A stretch of 23,473 nt of DNA from Chara braunii (Eukaryota > Streptophyta > Charophyceae > Charales > Characeae): assembly GCA_003427395.1 (NCBI GenBank), contig BFEA01000173.1, forward strand, positions 1,747,004-1,770,476, given 5' to 3'. Position numbers and translations under genes: made by a program. Below the pieces are notes generated by a model that was not told where the DNA came from, did not search any database, and saw nothing but the letters and a program-made list of their open reading frames with translations. Shown here one piece after another: positions 8,227 to 17,541 of the stretch (positions are counted from its first letter, which is position 1; every line of letters starts with the position of its first letter).

Positions 8227-9300
8227 ATGGTCGCCACCATGTTTTCCTGGCGGTCGGACAACTCCTTCATCACTGCTCCCCCTGCGGAGAGCGGCCCCAG
8301 AGTGAGCACAAAGCACGTGACGATTACCATACACGGACAACCATACGAGCTACATGTGCCTCAGTATATACCCAATGAAACCCATCGATTGATTGCGGAT
8401 ATTCTGACCGAGTATCAAGGAGCGATTAGCGTGAAGGACACGGACATGGGGTTGTCATTAGTTATTCAACATGAAATTCAGACTTGGACACACCCACCGA
8501 TCCATTGCAAACCATGTCGATATTCTCTGGCGGGGCGAAAAGTAACGTTGCAAAGAATCAGAGAATTCGAGGCCAACGGATGGATCGAACCAGCAACCGG
8601 ACCATGGTGGTTTTCCGTAGTTTTAGTTCCGAAGAAAAATGGCTTGATTCGCATTTGCATTGATTACAAAAAGTTGGATGATATCACGATCAAAGATGGG
8701 TACCCCCTTCCCCAGATTGATGATCTGTTAGATGCGATTGGATGTGCTAATTATTTTAGTAACTTTGATATTCGTCATGGATTCCATCACATTCTGCCAT
8801 TCTGGTTAAGGAGGAGGATCAACTGAAAATGGTCTTTGTGTTATTCGAGGGCACCGGGCAGTGGGTCCACTGCCCAACGGGAATTTGCAATGCACCAGCT
8901 ACTTTGCAGAGAGAGATGAATGTTACGTTTCAGAATTTCGTCAACAAGACCAGGCTGACTCAAGGCATGATTAATTTCTGCGTCATTGTGTACATGGACG
9001 ACATCCTGGGTCTTCTCGGAATCATTCCACGAGCATGCGCAATATATCGAGTGGACACTTGGGGCGTTGCAGGATGCTGGCTTTAAGATTGCATTGGAGA
9101 AAAGTGAGTTTTTCCTTTCAGAAATCTCGTTCTTGGGGTACGTGGTCACCCGGGGAGGCTTACGACCGGATTCGAGAAAGGTCGCGGCCGTTCGAGACGC
9201 CCCTGCGCCCACGTCGGTGACGCAGGTCCGGGCCTTTTTGGGCTGGCCTCGTACTACCGCCGATTTATCAAGGGATCCGCAGCAATCACACGGCCTCTAA
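8227..9300 (+). pseudogene. pol: Reverse transcriptase of element A
   Basis: The RT runs through three frames. The first (8227 to about 8800) has the finger and palm start: GWIEPATGPWWFSVVLVPKK, then RICIDYKKLDDITIKDGYPLP, then FSNFDIRHGFH (catalytic Asp of motif A). A frameshift near 8800 leads to QLKMVFVLFEGTGQWVHCP and GICNAPATLQREM, then CVIVYMDDIL, the YxDD box with both Asp intact. A further shift near 9005 leads to HAQYIEWTLGALQDAGFKIA and ISFLGYVVTRGGLRPD, then VRAFLG. All RT motifs are present, but at least two indels within the domain and one at its end inactivate it. The motif set is Ty3/gypsy rather than copia. Confidence 0.93.
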
Positions 9301-9830
9301 CGAATCTTCTACGGAAGGACCAACCACTGAGTTGGGATGCCGAGTGTGAAAGGGGCTTTGTCACCTTGAAGGAGACTTTGGCCACGATGCCTATTTTGAT
9401 TCGGCCTGACCCGAAGAAATATTTCATACTCATTACGGACTGGCAACCCGAAGCAATCTCCGCTATTTTGGCTCAGAAGGGGAAAGACGATCGCGAACAA
9501 GTCATCGAGTACGCTTCGCAAACGGTACCGGACGAGAGAAGAAACGATTTGACTCCTCAGGGAGAGTATTACACGGTTGTTTGGGGGATTCAACACTTCC
9601 ATCTGTATCTATATGGACGTAAGTTCCTCCTTGTCACGGACCATGAGCCCCTGCTGGCTCTCAAGAGGCTTACCAACTACACAGGCATGATTGGACGTTG
9701 GGTTGTGCGACTGCAAGAATACGATTTCGATATCGTCCACCGGAAGATAGAGAAGCACAGTAACGCTGACGGACTGCCACAATTGCACCGACCTAGCAAG
9801 GTGGCCAAGGGCGAAGAGATTACACCGTGG
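9245..9830 (+). pseudogene. pol: RT thumb end and RNase H of element A
   Basis: After a shift near 9245 the frame reads LASYYRRFIKGSAAITRPL (connection), then KKYFILITDWQPEAISAILA (first RNase H Asp, with the uncommon TDWQP form rather than TDAS). It continues with QVIEYASQTV, ERRNDLTPQGEYYTVVWGI (second acidic residue), FHLYLYGRKFLLVTDHEPL (third Asp) and YDFDIVHRKIEKHSNADGL, matching the end of the gypsy RNase H (KxNxADxLSR, here with SR lost). The frame remains open to 10067, but the part after about 9830 no longer resembles pol. Confidence 0.9.
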
Positions 9831-10165
9831 AAGGAACCGAGACCAACCAGCGAGCCCTCGTACAGACAAGTGACCATCCTCCCTCGTACAGACAAGCAGA
9901 CACAGTGGCCATGGGACATGGAGGTAATTCCAAAGGTCCCCTTTCTCCCCTTTCATCTTCATCTTTTCTCTCCCTACCCGATAAATTTTGTTATTTTTGC
10001 AAAGCAATCTCGAGAGTCTACTCGGTTCCTTTGCGTCCTAGTGGGGAAGGGTACGCCGAGTGGGTAGATTGTTAGCAATGCGTCTCCTGAGCTCACGGCT
10101 CCTGTATTCAGTAAAGGAGCGCGGACAAAACCTGGCTATGCCCTTTATGCCAGACTGATAAGATC
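9831..10165 (+). other. Degraded spacer between RNase H and integrase
   Basis: An open frame runs on to 10067, but its end is a pyrimidine-rich stretch (from about 9935) with no pol similarity. Bases 9840-9900 contain a near-direct repeat (CTCGTACAGACAAG twice). This looks like inserted or rearranged sequence inside pol. Confidence 0.5.
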
Positions 10166-11638
10166 CCGACGGAAGCTCGATTCCTCGAAGCCACGTCCGA
10201 GGTATTGGAAAAGACCCGTAGGTTTAGAAGGGTAGAGGTATGGACATATGTCGTCTTAATAGCTACGGTGGTTGGGAACTCCCTCCGAGTCGTCACTAAG
10301 GAGGACCGGAGGATGGCCAATGAGAGAGCACGGGACTACCGATGGAACAAGGGATAGTTAGAAAAGCGAAAGACAGATGGTAGTTGGATTTGGATGTTCG
10401 TGCCTCATCCGTTCACGAGGTATGACAATGTTAAGTCGGCGCACGAGGACACTGCAGCCCACTTTGTCGTCCGGATTACGGAGGCGGCGATTGATAAGAA
10501 TTAATGGTATTGGTCCAATATTTGTGACGATGTTAAGTTCATCGTCCGAAATTATCTGGTATGTGCCGCCGACAAGGCGCCGATTCAACCGCCAAAATTG
10601 ATAATGCCCACTGTAGTTGAACGGCCGTTCCAAAGGGTCATCATGGATACCACGGATATTGTCGTGCCCCCTGGACCAAATAGATGTGAATATTCAATTC
10701 TTTTGGTATTTGTACATCATTTCTCTAAATGGATCGAGGCGTATCCTTGCAAGACACGACAGGCGGCGGAGATCGCGTGGTATATCAACCGTTTTCTCGG
10801 AGTGCATCAGGACACAGAGGAGGTCCTAACGGATAACGGGGCATAATTCAGAGGGGAAGTCCTGAGGACCCTGGTCCTACACGGTGTCTCCATCCGCAAT
10901 ACTACCCCCCATATGTCACAATCGAACGGAATGGTAGAAAACGTGAACCGAGTAATCAAGATAGAGTTGCGACGTAATATCGTGGCAAGAGACACAAGGC
11001 CTTGGCCCGATATCGTGGACCACATCCTGGCGATTCACCGGGGAACACCCCATGAGTCTAATGGTCTGACCCCCTTCCAATTACGGACCAATAGTTTGGC
11101 ATGTGTAGCCCTACCGAGCCTAAATGATGAAACGACCCTTCCGCGACGGGCCACTAGAGCGACGGTTGAGAATAAGGCCCAACGCCACCTGGAATTGATG
11201 GAAAGGGTCCTCCCCCGATTAGCCCGAAAGAGACAGCGAATGACCGAAATGGCCCACGAACGACAGGTCCGGAGCTACGAGGCCCGAAATGGAAACGCTA
11301 GTCCCTGGCCTCAGTACAAATTAAGGGACATCGTGCAAGTGAGGAAATGTGCTCGCCAAGGCAAGATAGCGCCACGATTCTTCGGGCGATTTCGCGTGGT
11401 CGAGCTCGGTCCTAGCGGAGTGAACACAGTGCGGCTTGCACCAGAGGTCTCTGGGAGTCGATCGGCTCGACCGGTCATCCGACACGTGTCCTATCTCCAT
11501 CCCCTACCTCCTTCTCCGTCTCTCCCCTCGTCCACGTCTTCCTTCGATTCTGAAGAAGAAAACAACGACCTCAAGCTCGAATATTTTGATTATCCTCCCT
11601 TTCAACCTTCATCTCCACCTTCTCGCCCATCGCCATGA
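10166..11638 (+). pseudogene. pol: Integrase of element A
   Basis: One frame runs the whole way with three stops (TAG 10355, TAA 10502, TAA 10844). The N-terminal HHCC finger shows HEDTAAHF for the two His, then VRNYLVCAADK, where the first Cys is Tyr. The DDE core shows VIMDTTDIV (first Asp), EVLTDNGA followed by a stop where Glu of DNGAEF is expected (second Asp), and SNGMVENVNRVIK (Glu). The C-terminal part has YKLRDIVQVRK, APRFFGRFRVVELG (GPY/F-like) and RPVIRHVSYLHPLP, then a Pro/Ser-rich tail. The terminal TGA overlaps the ATG of the next ORF. No chromodomain is seen. Confidence 0.9.
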
Positions 11639-12120
11639 GCTTTTCTACTGAGCAGGTCATCAGCGAACAGCTAATGAGACCCGTAGGGCACACCTCGTCG
11701 ATACGACAGGTGCAACGGCGACGATTAAGTCGAGATCTGCTCCGATTCGCGGCTTTCTTTTGTACGGGGGTCATTCACATGGCGGCGGAGTTTCGGTTCG
11801 CATGAACCAACGAGCAAGCAAGAGTATTGGCCGAGGTGTCGGTTTTCCTGCACCTGTCTCCTCCAGGTGTCAACCACGTGACAGTGATCGTCGCCTTCAC
11901 CGACGATCTTACGGCCCTGCATCCGACAACTCATACATGTGTCTTCCGGCAGCTCCGGCTCTGGACACGAGATCTCACGGTCGCCTGGGTCCAACTGTTA
12001 GCCCAACCAGGCGATCAGATCATCTCGACCAACGACATTGATCTCAGCCAATCCCGGATCTCTCCTAACGCATCAGAGATCGTCCTCCTGCAACTTCTCC
12101 CTTTTACACCGCCTAAATGA
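11635..12120 (+). pseudogene. Post-pol ORF3 of element A, unknown product
   Basis: This frame of 161 codons starts at ATG 11635, whose last bases form the pol stop (ATGA overlap). It ends at TGA 12118-12120, again within an ATGA. One in-frame TGA at 11803 interrupts it, most simply a CGA to TGA change. The N-terminal third is basic (RQVQRRRLSRDLLRF). The rest is hydrophobic-polar without obvious membrane segments (VSVFLHLSPPGVNHVTVIV, LWTRDLTVAWVQLLAQPG). I do not recognise the family. By position it corresponds to an accessory or env-like gene, but no signal peptide or transmembrane anchor supports an envelope. The tight overlap suggests translation coupled to pol by reinitiation. This is an inference. 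Confidence 0.5.
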
Positions 12121-12843
12121 AACGACACCGCCTCTCGACCTTTGAGCTTCCTTCTGATTTCCCTATCTTCTGGCAGTCCGCTACGGACCCTTCCCTCTCC
12201 TTCCGAATCAGGCGGCTGGATGTACCAATCTTGGATGTGAGAAAGTGGGTGGAGTGGTGGCACGCATACATTGCGCTCAATTTTTGTCTTCTCGATTTGG
12301 TATTTCATTTGGTCGAGCCGACAGATAAAGACGAGGAAGACGAAGTTCCCGATGATGATGTGGAGCTGTTGATCGCCCAAGCCTGGAGGACGGACACAAA
12401 GGGGGAGCTGATGGGGTTACTCTTTGGAAAGGTGCGCGACGGAAATCTCGAGCCAATTACGAGCGAAGTGCTGGTGTTCCTGGCCTACCTCATGGACGAT
12501 CCTTTCGCGCTGCGACGAACGGTCCACGACCGCGGCGCTCTCCCGAACGTTGGCCCCACAACTTAGGTCCACATGTACGGAACTCGGCGGCGATAACATC
12601 TACCTTCCTTCGTCGGGTGACTATTTGGTCATCGATATGACCGATATCACCTTGTGGGATCCGATCATCCGAAGAGTGGAGGTGGGAACGGGAGAAGAAG
12701 AGGAGGAAGAAGTAGAAGAGGAGGAAGAAAGGGAAAACACGAACGAAGAAGAAAACTCAGAGGCCGGATCGAACGACCCGGACTATCGCGAATCGGAGGA
12801 AATCGTGTTGGAAGACTCGGAAGAAAGTGGATCGGGCAAATGA
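12117..12843 (+). pseudogene. Post-pol ORF4 of element A, acidic, frameshifted
   Basis: ATG 12117 overlaps the stop of ORF3 (ATGA). The first part has aromatic-rich segments (VRKWVEWWHAYIALNFCLLD, LVFHLVEPTD) and then ELLIAQAWRTDTKGELMGLL and TSEVLVFLAYLMDDPF. A frameshift between about 12500 and 12560 passes to the other frame, which gives GGDNIYLPSSGDYLVIDMTD, ITLWDPIIRR, and a long Glu-rich block with NDPDYRESEEIVLEDSEES, to TGA 12841-12843. I do not recognise the family. The acidic tail recalls that of the ORF following element B. It may have been a Gag accessory or host-interaction protein, but that is a guess. Confidence 0.5.
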
Positions 12844-13350
12844 GGCGACTCTAGTGAGCAGAGTGAGGAGGAAGACGAAGCAGTGGCTTAGAAGAGGCGA
12901 GAGAGGGTAGAAGAGAAGCGCCCAGTACAGGAGTCGGACGAGCCAGGCGTGAGGCTGGTGAAAAACGATCCAATGCGCAACCCGGAGCTACCGTAAGAAG
13001 AATCCGGAGGAGATGGCATCGCCACCGTGGAGGGATCTAGAAGAAGACGTTGCAGAAGAAGTCTAACGCCGGCTCAATCCCCTCCACGTGAGAGGCCCAC
13101 CGTTCACCTACGTGGAGATGCGGGCACTCGGTCTTCGTCCCCGATCGTTCTCCCGCCCTCCCATTGATCACCTCGCCATCCACCAAATCACAAGACGGCC
13201 CCCGTTTCCCTCCAACAAGCATCATTTTCCCCCTTCCCTCTTCCACCAGCTCTACTCCACCCGTCTTGGTGTCACCATCTTCCCGCACGCCTCCACTCAA
13301 CCCATCGTAACTCATTTCCCCCTCCACATCCTCCTCTTCAGCGCGGCATG
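12844..13350 (+). pseudogene. Degraded continuation of ORF4
   Basis: The ORF4 second frame continues after the TGA as an acidic (EQSEEEDEAVA), then basic (GSRRRRCRRSLTP), then Pro/Ser-rich stretch, interrupted by several stops (near 12888, 12994 and 13309). The Ser/Pro-rich end is compositionally like the tail of the integrase. A long complementary open frame on the opposite strand is a shadow of this composition. Whether the protein originally extended this far is uncertain. Confidence 0.4.
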
Positions 13351-14320
13351 GCGAGATTACAAATATATAGAAATATATTGTATAATATCGGGCCTAATCC
13401 TCGCGTGTAACGGGTATGAGGATTTTCGTGTTGCGATCCCCCGCACCATTTGCACACTGTATCCTGATTACCTTGCCTCCCTCCCTCACCAGGATCACCG
13501 CTTTCCCCCGATACATTGCACCATCCATTACACCCGGCTCCCGACTGGAGATCACGAGCGGAATCGCTTCCTACCACCCCTCCCCCAAGCTCACCCTCCC
13601 CTCTCTCCTCCCATCATTAGACTGCCCTTCCCTGACAAACTTTAAATCGGAGTCGTGAATGCCACCTGGATGACTTCCACACTCTCATCTTACGGTAAGT
13701 GGCACGTGTCCTCTCCGCGTCGATCGCATAGGATCGACGGGCGATTGAAAGAGCAAGCAGGAGCTTGCTTAAGATTGGAACCCCCTGGGCGTCACATATG
13801 TGACGAACTGTTTCCCGTAACCTCGCGACTTTCTGCACAAAGCTGCTTCACGGGTTCGGACGGGTTGGCCGGGCGAGGAACATAGGGATAGGTTGGTCCG
13901 GCAAGTTGCAAGGATACCCTCGCTTCTTTCATTCTGGACTTTCGGACCAGGGTCGGGAAAGTCCCGGGTAAACAGTTAAGACAACTGCGCCTTGGCGGGC
14001 GCAAAAGGATAATTGTTGCCATAACTTCTTTCTTGTTCTACTGTGGGAACTCGGAATTTTGGTGCGATCATCGCGTGGGAACGTTGTTTTCAAATTTTCA
14101 AACTGATGTCAACCCCACGCGGGTGCTCAAAATTGTTTTCCTTTCGGAATTTCTTTTTTTTAATTAGGATTTAGATAGGAATTTAGGAACCTTTGAAATT
14201 TCTGTTGTACTGCGCTTCGTGCTTACGCACTCCTCGCCTCGGTGGGGACTGGGCTCCGACTGTATCGTGCCCTTAATCTTGTGTGTAACCGTAATTTTTG
14301 GCGGGCGTTTGTGTTGCCGA
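13351..14320 (+). other. LTR-like non-coding region of element A
   Basis: No gene is recognised. The region lies downstream of the last ORF and holds an AT-rich segment (13360-13385, ATATATAG and ATATATTG), three close palindromes (13719-13805) and an AT-rich tract near 14150-14170. This suits a 3' LTR or 3' untranslated region, but no second copy is present to prove an LTR, and the edges are unknown. Confidence 0.4.
13719..13805. repeat. Cluster of three perfect inverted repeats
   Basis: Three consecutive perfect inverted repeats occur within 87 bases. GTCGATC and GATCGAC flank a 6-base loop (13719-13738). AGCAAGC and GCTTGCT flank the tetraloop AGGA (13752-13769). CGTCACATATGTGACG (13790-13805) is a 16-base continuous palindrome. 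They may be protein-binding sites or RNA hairpins in the LTR. Confidence 0.8.
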
Positions 14321-14405
14321 GCGTTCATTGAACGTGCGTTTCTCGTTCATGTTTTGAACGCGCGTTCATTAAACGCGGCTAAACGTGTTGAACGCGTTTG
14401 CGCAG
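14321..14405. repeat. Cluster of AACG/CGTT motifs
   Basis: About ten copies of AACG or its complement CGTT occur in 85 bases, often as GCGTTCATT or GAACGCG, in both orientations, so short hairpins can form throughout. The cluster lies directly before the GT tract. It may be a degenerate satellite or a set of binding sites. Confidence 0.6.
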
Positions 14406-14430
14406 GGCAGGGATATGGGCTGGGGGCCAT

Positions 14431-14473
14431 GTGTGTGTGTGTGTGTGTGTGTGGTGGTGGTGGTGGTGGTGGG
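14431..14473. repeat. (GT)n-(GGT)n microsatellite
   Basis: Eleven GT units pass into about six GGT units and a short G run. Element B pol begins immediately after it. Confidence 0.95.
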
Positions 14474-15606
14474 GGATTCGGAAGTCCGTCTGGGATCACC
14501 TACAGGATATCAAGGACCTACTCCAGCGATTTGTGGTGTATAACATCACCGCGAGCGGACCAAAAAGCATCCTTGCGGTCCCTGAAGTGACCATACTGGG
14601 GTTTCGCTGTGGGGCCTATGGGAGGAAGCCGGACCCGGCAAAGACAGATAAGATCTCTCAATGGCCAACACCCTTGCGCACCACAACGGAAGTACGAGCC
14701 TTCCTAGGGGTGGTCGGATTCTGGAGGATTTTTATCAAAGGCTTTTCCAAAATAGCCAAGCTCATCCGTGCGATGATTAGGGATGGAGGGACTATGGAAT
14801 GGATCGAGGACAGGGAAGCAGTGGTTCAGACCCTCAAAGATATCATGTCATCCGATCAAGTCACCTTGGCAGCGCCCTGCTTCGACAACGAGGTGGCACG
14901 GCCCTTTATTCTGGAAACAGATGAAGGACCACTAGCGGTGGGAGGAGTCCTGATACAAAGGAGCCAGGAGGGCAGAGAAAGGCCTATCAGATTCGATAGT
15001 AGGACCCCGAATTCTGCAGAACGGCGATACTCCCAGTTCAAGAAAGATGTATTAGTCATTCTACATTGCCTTAAGACCTTTCAGGCATACCTATTCGGAA
15101 GACAGTTTGTCCTGATAATCGATCCGACCAATGTCGTCGGGGCATTAAAGAACTATAAGCCTATAGACCCGACCGTTGGGAAATGAATAGTCTTTATCTG
15201 GCAGTTCGACTACAAGGTCGAGCGAATTGCGGGGCTCCAGAACAGGGCAGGCGGGCTAAGTCGGGTCTGCATCACACCGAAAGGAACCGAGGACGCGGAA
15301 CCAATCGACGCCTTCCTAGAATACGAAGGAGGAACCCTCGTTACGGATAGTGAGATGATGAACCTCACATGCAGACTAGGACAGTTGTTGATTCAGACCC
15401 TGGAAAAAGGGGCGCCTGCCATAGTTGCGGAACTTAGGGAAGGGTCGGTCACCACGATTAGACGAAAAGACGAGAAAGATTCGTGGGGGGCAACAGTGGG
15501 ACCAAAAGAGGAGCTGATGGCGATAGCCGTTCAAGGAGGTCGGGACGCCGTGATGAGCCTAGTGGAGTCCTGGACACAAAAGGAACGACAGTATTTAGTA
15601 AGTTAG
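14474..15606 (+). pseudogene. pol: RT thumb, RNase H and linker of element B
   Basis: The frame opens inside RT with WDHLQDIKDLLQRFVVYNI and ASGPKS, then VTILGFRCGAYGRKPDPAKT, WPTPLRTTTEVRAFLGVVGF and WRIFIKGFSKIAKLIR, the conserved thumb and connection. RNase H follows with RPFILETDEGPLAVGGVLIQ (first Asp), SAERRYSQFKKDVLVI (Asp where Glu is usual) and FGRQFVLIIDPTNVVGALK (third Asp). TGA at 15184-15186 lies where Trp is expected before IVFIWQFDYKVERIAGL, so a TGG to TGA change is the simplest reading. The frame continues as a linker to TAG 15604-15606. The start codon is missing because of truncation. Confidence 0.9.
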
Positions 15607-16605
15607 GCTCAGGAAAAGCGAGATACGGACCAGGATGGACAAAACTTTTTCCTCATACAAATATATAACGGCATCTTTCGAGAGATCGGCCTATTACTTA
15701 TAGGGAACAAGAAGCCTGTGGAAGTCAGCCCCAAGGCAAGGGAGGAAGCCGAAAAGTATATCCTGACGAACGGCCACTTGTTCAAGAAGGAAGAAGGAAT
15801 GACACCTAGGCGAGTTGTGTGCATAAGGTCTAGGCAGTTGGACAGAATACAAGCAATGCATGATGGACTAGCCGGAGGGCACCGGTCATCGAAAGGAACC
15901 CTTGCAAAAATTGCGCCGCTTTACTTCTGGCCAGGCATGGCAGGTATGGTGGTCACCTACTATCAAACGTGCCTAATCTGCCAAGAAAGGAGCTCCGCAC
16001 GTGTCTTTGAGCCTCTTCGATCTACTCGGGTGCTCGCCCCGCGACATCTGATCCATCTTGATCTCGTAGCCATGCCCGTATCAACAGACGGATACAGGTA
16101 TATCTTGGATGCAAGAAACAACCTCAGTGGTTACGTAGAGGCAGTGACGCTTAAAAGAAAGATGGGGAAGGGAGTGGGCGACTAGGTAGAAGACTTCTAC
16201 CTAAGGCACCCCTTCATTCGAAGGTTCATAGCGGATAATGGGACGGAATTCATAAACTACGAAGTGTTAAGCAGGTTTAAGACGTTGTGCGTACCTATCA
16301 AGACCATTGAGTCATATCATCCTGAGGCCAACACGCCTGTAGAAAGGGGGCACCGGACCTTGAAAAACACAATCGCTAAGTTAGCGGCAAATGACCTCAG
16401 GAACTGGCCTCGGTACCTTAAGCAGGCGGTCTTCGTAGAGAACATGACGCCGAAAAGGACGACGGGGTGCATTCCGGCAGAACTCTGGTATGGAAGGGAG
16501 ATTGATTACCCGGTGGAAGCATTGGTATCTACTTGGAACAGGCTAGACGACAATCCGCACATGTCTACAGAGGAACTAATCACCGCGCGGCCAACAGGTC
16601 CTTAG
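15607..16605 (+). pseudogene. pol: Integrase of element B (core)
   Basis: The frame continues from the linker (FFLIQIYNGIFREIGLLLIG) to the HHCC finger: HDGLAGGH supplies both His and CLICQERSS both Cys. The DDE catalytic core is complete: LIHLDLVAMPV (first Asp), RRFIADNGTEF (second Asp) and YHPEANTPVERGHRTLKN (Glu). One TAG at 16183-16185 (after KGVGD, possibly from TGG) interrupts it. PKRTTGCIPAELWYGREI is the usual block after the core. The frame ends at TAG 16603-16605, where an indel moves the homology to another phase. All catalytic residues are visible, so the loss of function is due to the stops and the shift. Confidence 0.92.
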
Positions 16606-16966
16606 AAATGAGGAAGTCTTGAAAGATGTTGTTAAGCGTGTGATGGATAGTCGAATGAGGGACAAAGCGAGGTGGGATCAGGTCAAGAACATCCGGAAGG
16701 AGCCGCTCCAGGTGGGGGAAATGGTACTAGTTAGGAATTCGGCATTGGAAAGCACATGGTCAGGACAACTGGGAAGGAGATTTAAAGGCCCCTACCGGGT
16801 CGCTAAGCAGGTGGGGCTGGACACCTTTGAGCTTGAGGATCTTGAGGGTACAGGGTTAAACGGGTCATTCCCGGGACAGAGGTTGGTTAGATTTTTGAGT
16901 CGGGACCCGGTGAAGCAAAGGTTGCAGGAAGCTCGGGACAAGGAAGCAGGGGAATTGACAACTTGA
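16596..16966 (+). pseudogene. pol: Integrase C-terminal domain of element B
   Basis: The new frame reads VLRNEEVLKDVVKRVMDSRM and RDKARWDQ, then PLQVGEMVLVRNSALES, RRFKGPYRVAKQVGLDTFEL (GPY/F module) and GQRLVRFLSRDPVKQRLQEA, and stops with TGA at 16964-16966. The GPY/F module follows the DDE core in many Ty3/gypsy integrases. No chromodomain is recognised. Confidence 0.85.
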
Positions 16967-17541
16967 AAAGCAGGCAGCCGGACCATAATCTTGTACCATC
17001 TCTCTACGGAAATGATCATGACCGCAGAGGTTGTTTTTGTTTGTGTCGTCTCCTTTTCCCTGGGAACAAGGGTGACTGTGTGGGCTGAATATGGATGGGG
17101 GTGGGAGCCGGGGACAATGTATCATAGTTTTTGTGGGATAATGTTAGGACTGCCTATATGGGGTACCTATGTGCTGGGACAATATACCATAGTTTTCATG
17201 GGATAATGGGACCTCCACCTATGTCGTCGCTCTGAAAGGACTATCAATCATATGGGGGCGACCAAGGGTTCTAGGGAGTGAGCCTGCAAATTTGCAATGG
17301 GAGTGGGAGGGAATGTGTGTGTTTGGGGGATGTCGTGTTTATGTATGCACAGGGCCAGGGAAAAAGGAAAACAGCAAGAAAAATAAAGATGGAATTCGAA
17401 AACGAGAATGACAGCAACATCATCAACAGGCCCAGCGTGGAACGAGAAACAAGATAGGCTGGGGAACCAAGCACCAAAAAGAGAAAGTTGTATGTGGGTT
17501 TTGACTTCAACTTGGTCGTAGGAAGGGGTGAAAGAAAATAG
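16967..17541 (+). other. Downstream region of element B with a short duplication
   Basis: An open frame near 17000-17206 encodes a hydrophobic stretch (VVFVCVVSFSLGTRVTVWAE) but shows no known domain. A 35-base block starting with GGGACAAT at 17111 recurs at 17176 (period 65, several substitutions), each with CATAG and GGGATAATG. The rest is unrecognised. An open frame on the opposite strand (17271-17903) appears to be a shadow of the next ORF. Confidence 0.5.

Larger units (their letters stand above)
5254..14405 (+). mobile_element. Ty3/gypsy LTR retrotransposon A (decayed)
   Basis: Gag, protease, RT, RNase H and integrase follow in the Ty3/gypsy order, all on the plus strand, and are followed by two extra ORFs and an LTR-like non-coding region. 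I could not find two matching LTRs by eye, and the 5' end near the (GATT)n tract may be truncated. Numerous stops and frameshifts show an old, non-autonomous copy. The right boundary (about 13350-14405) is an estimate. Confidence 0.8.
14474..16966 (+). mobile_element. Ty3/gypsy retrotransposon B (5'-truncated)
   Basis: RT thumb, RNase H and integrase follow in the gypsy order with only a few lesions. Gag, protease and the RT finger and palm are absent: the sequence begins after the YxDD region. The motifs (IDPTNVV, RIAGLQNRAGGLSR, the intact DDE triad) differ clearly from element A, so this is another lineage. Neither LTR is recognised with confidence. A possible polypurine tract is at 17609-17622. 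Confidence 0.85.

Noticed and set aside
7926-8378. 150-codon plus frame between protease and RT
   Set aside because: Arg-rich, unlike pol, and overlapping the RT start in another phase. The RT frame has the better homology here.
11635-12120. Envelope gene after pol
   Set aside because: The position fits, but there is no signal peptide, cleavage site or transmembrane anchor.
12838-12855. Third ATGA overlap after ORF4
   Set aside because: The ATG at 12840 opens only four codons before a stop, so coupling there is not supported.
5254-14405. Assigning 5' and 3' LTRs of element A
   Set aside because: I compared the leader and the terminal region by eye and found no long direct repeat, so LTR boundaries are not claimed.
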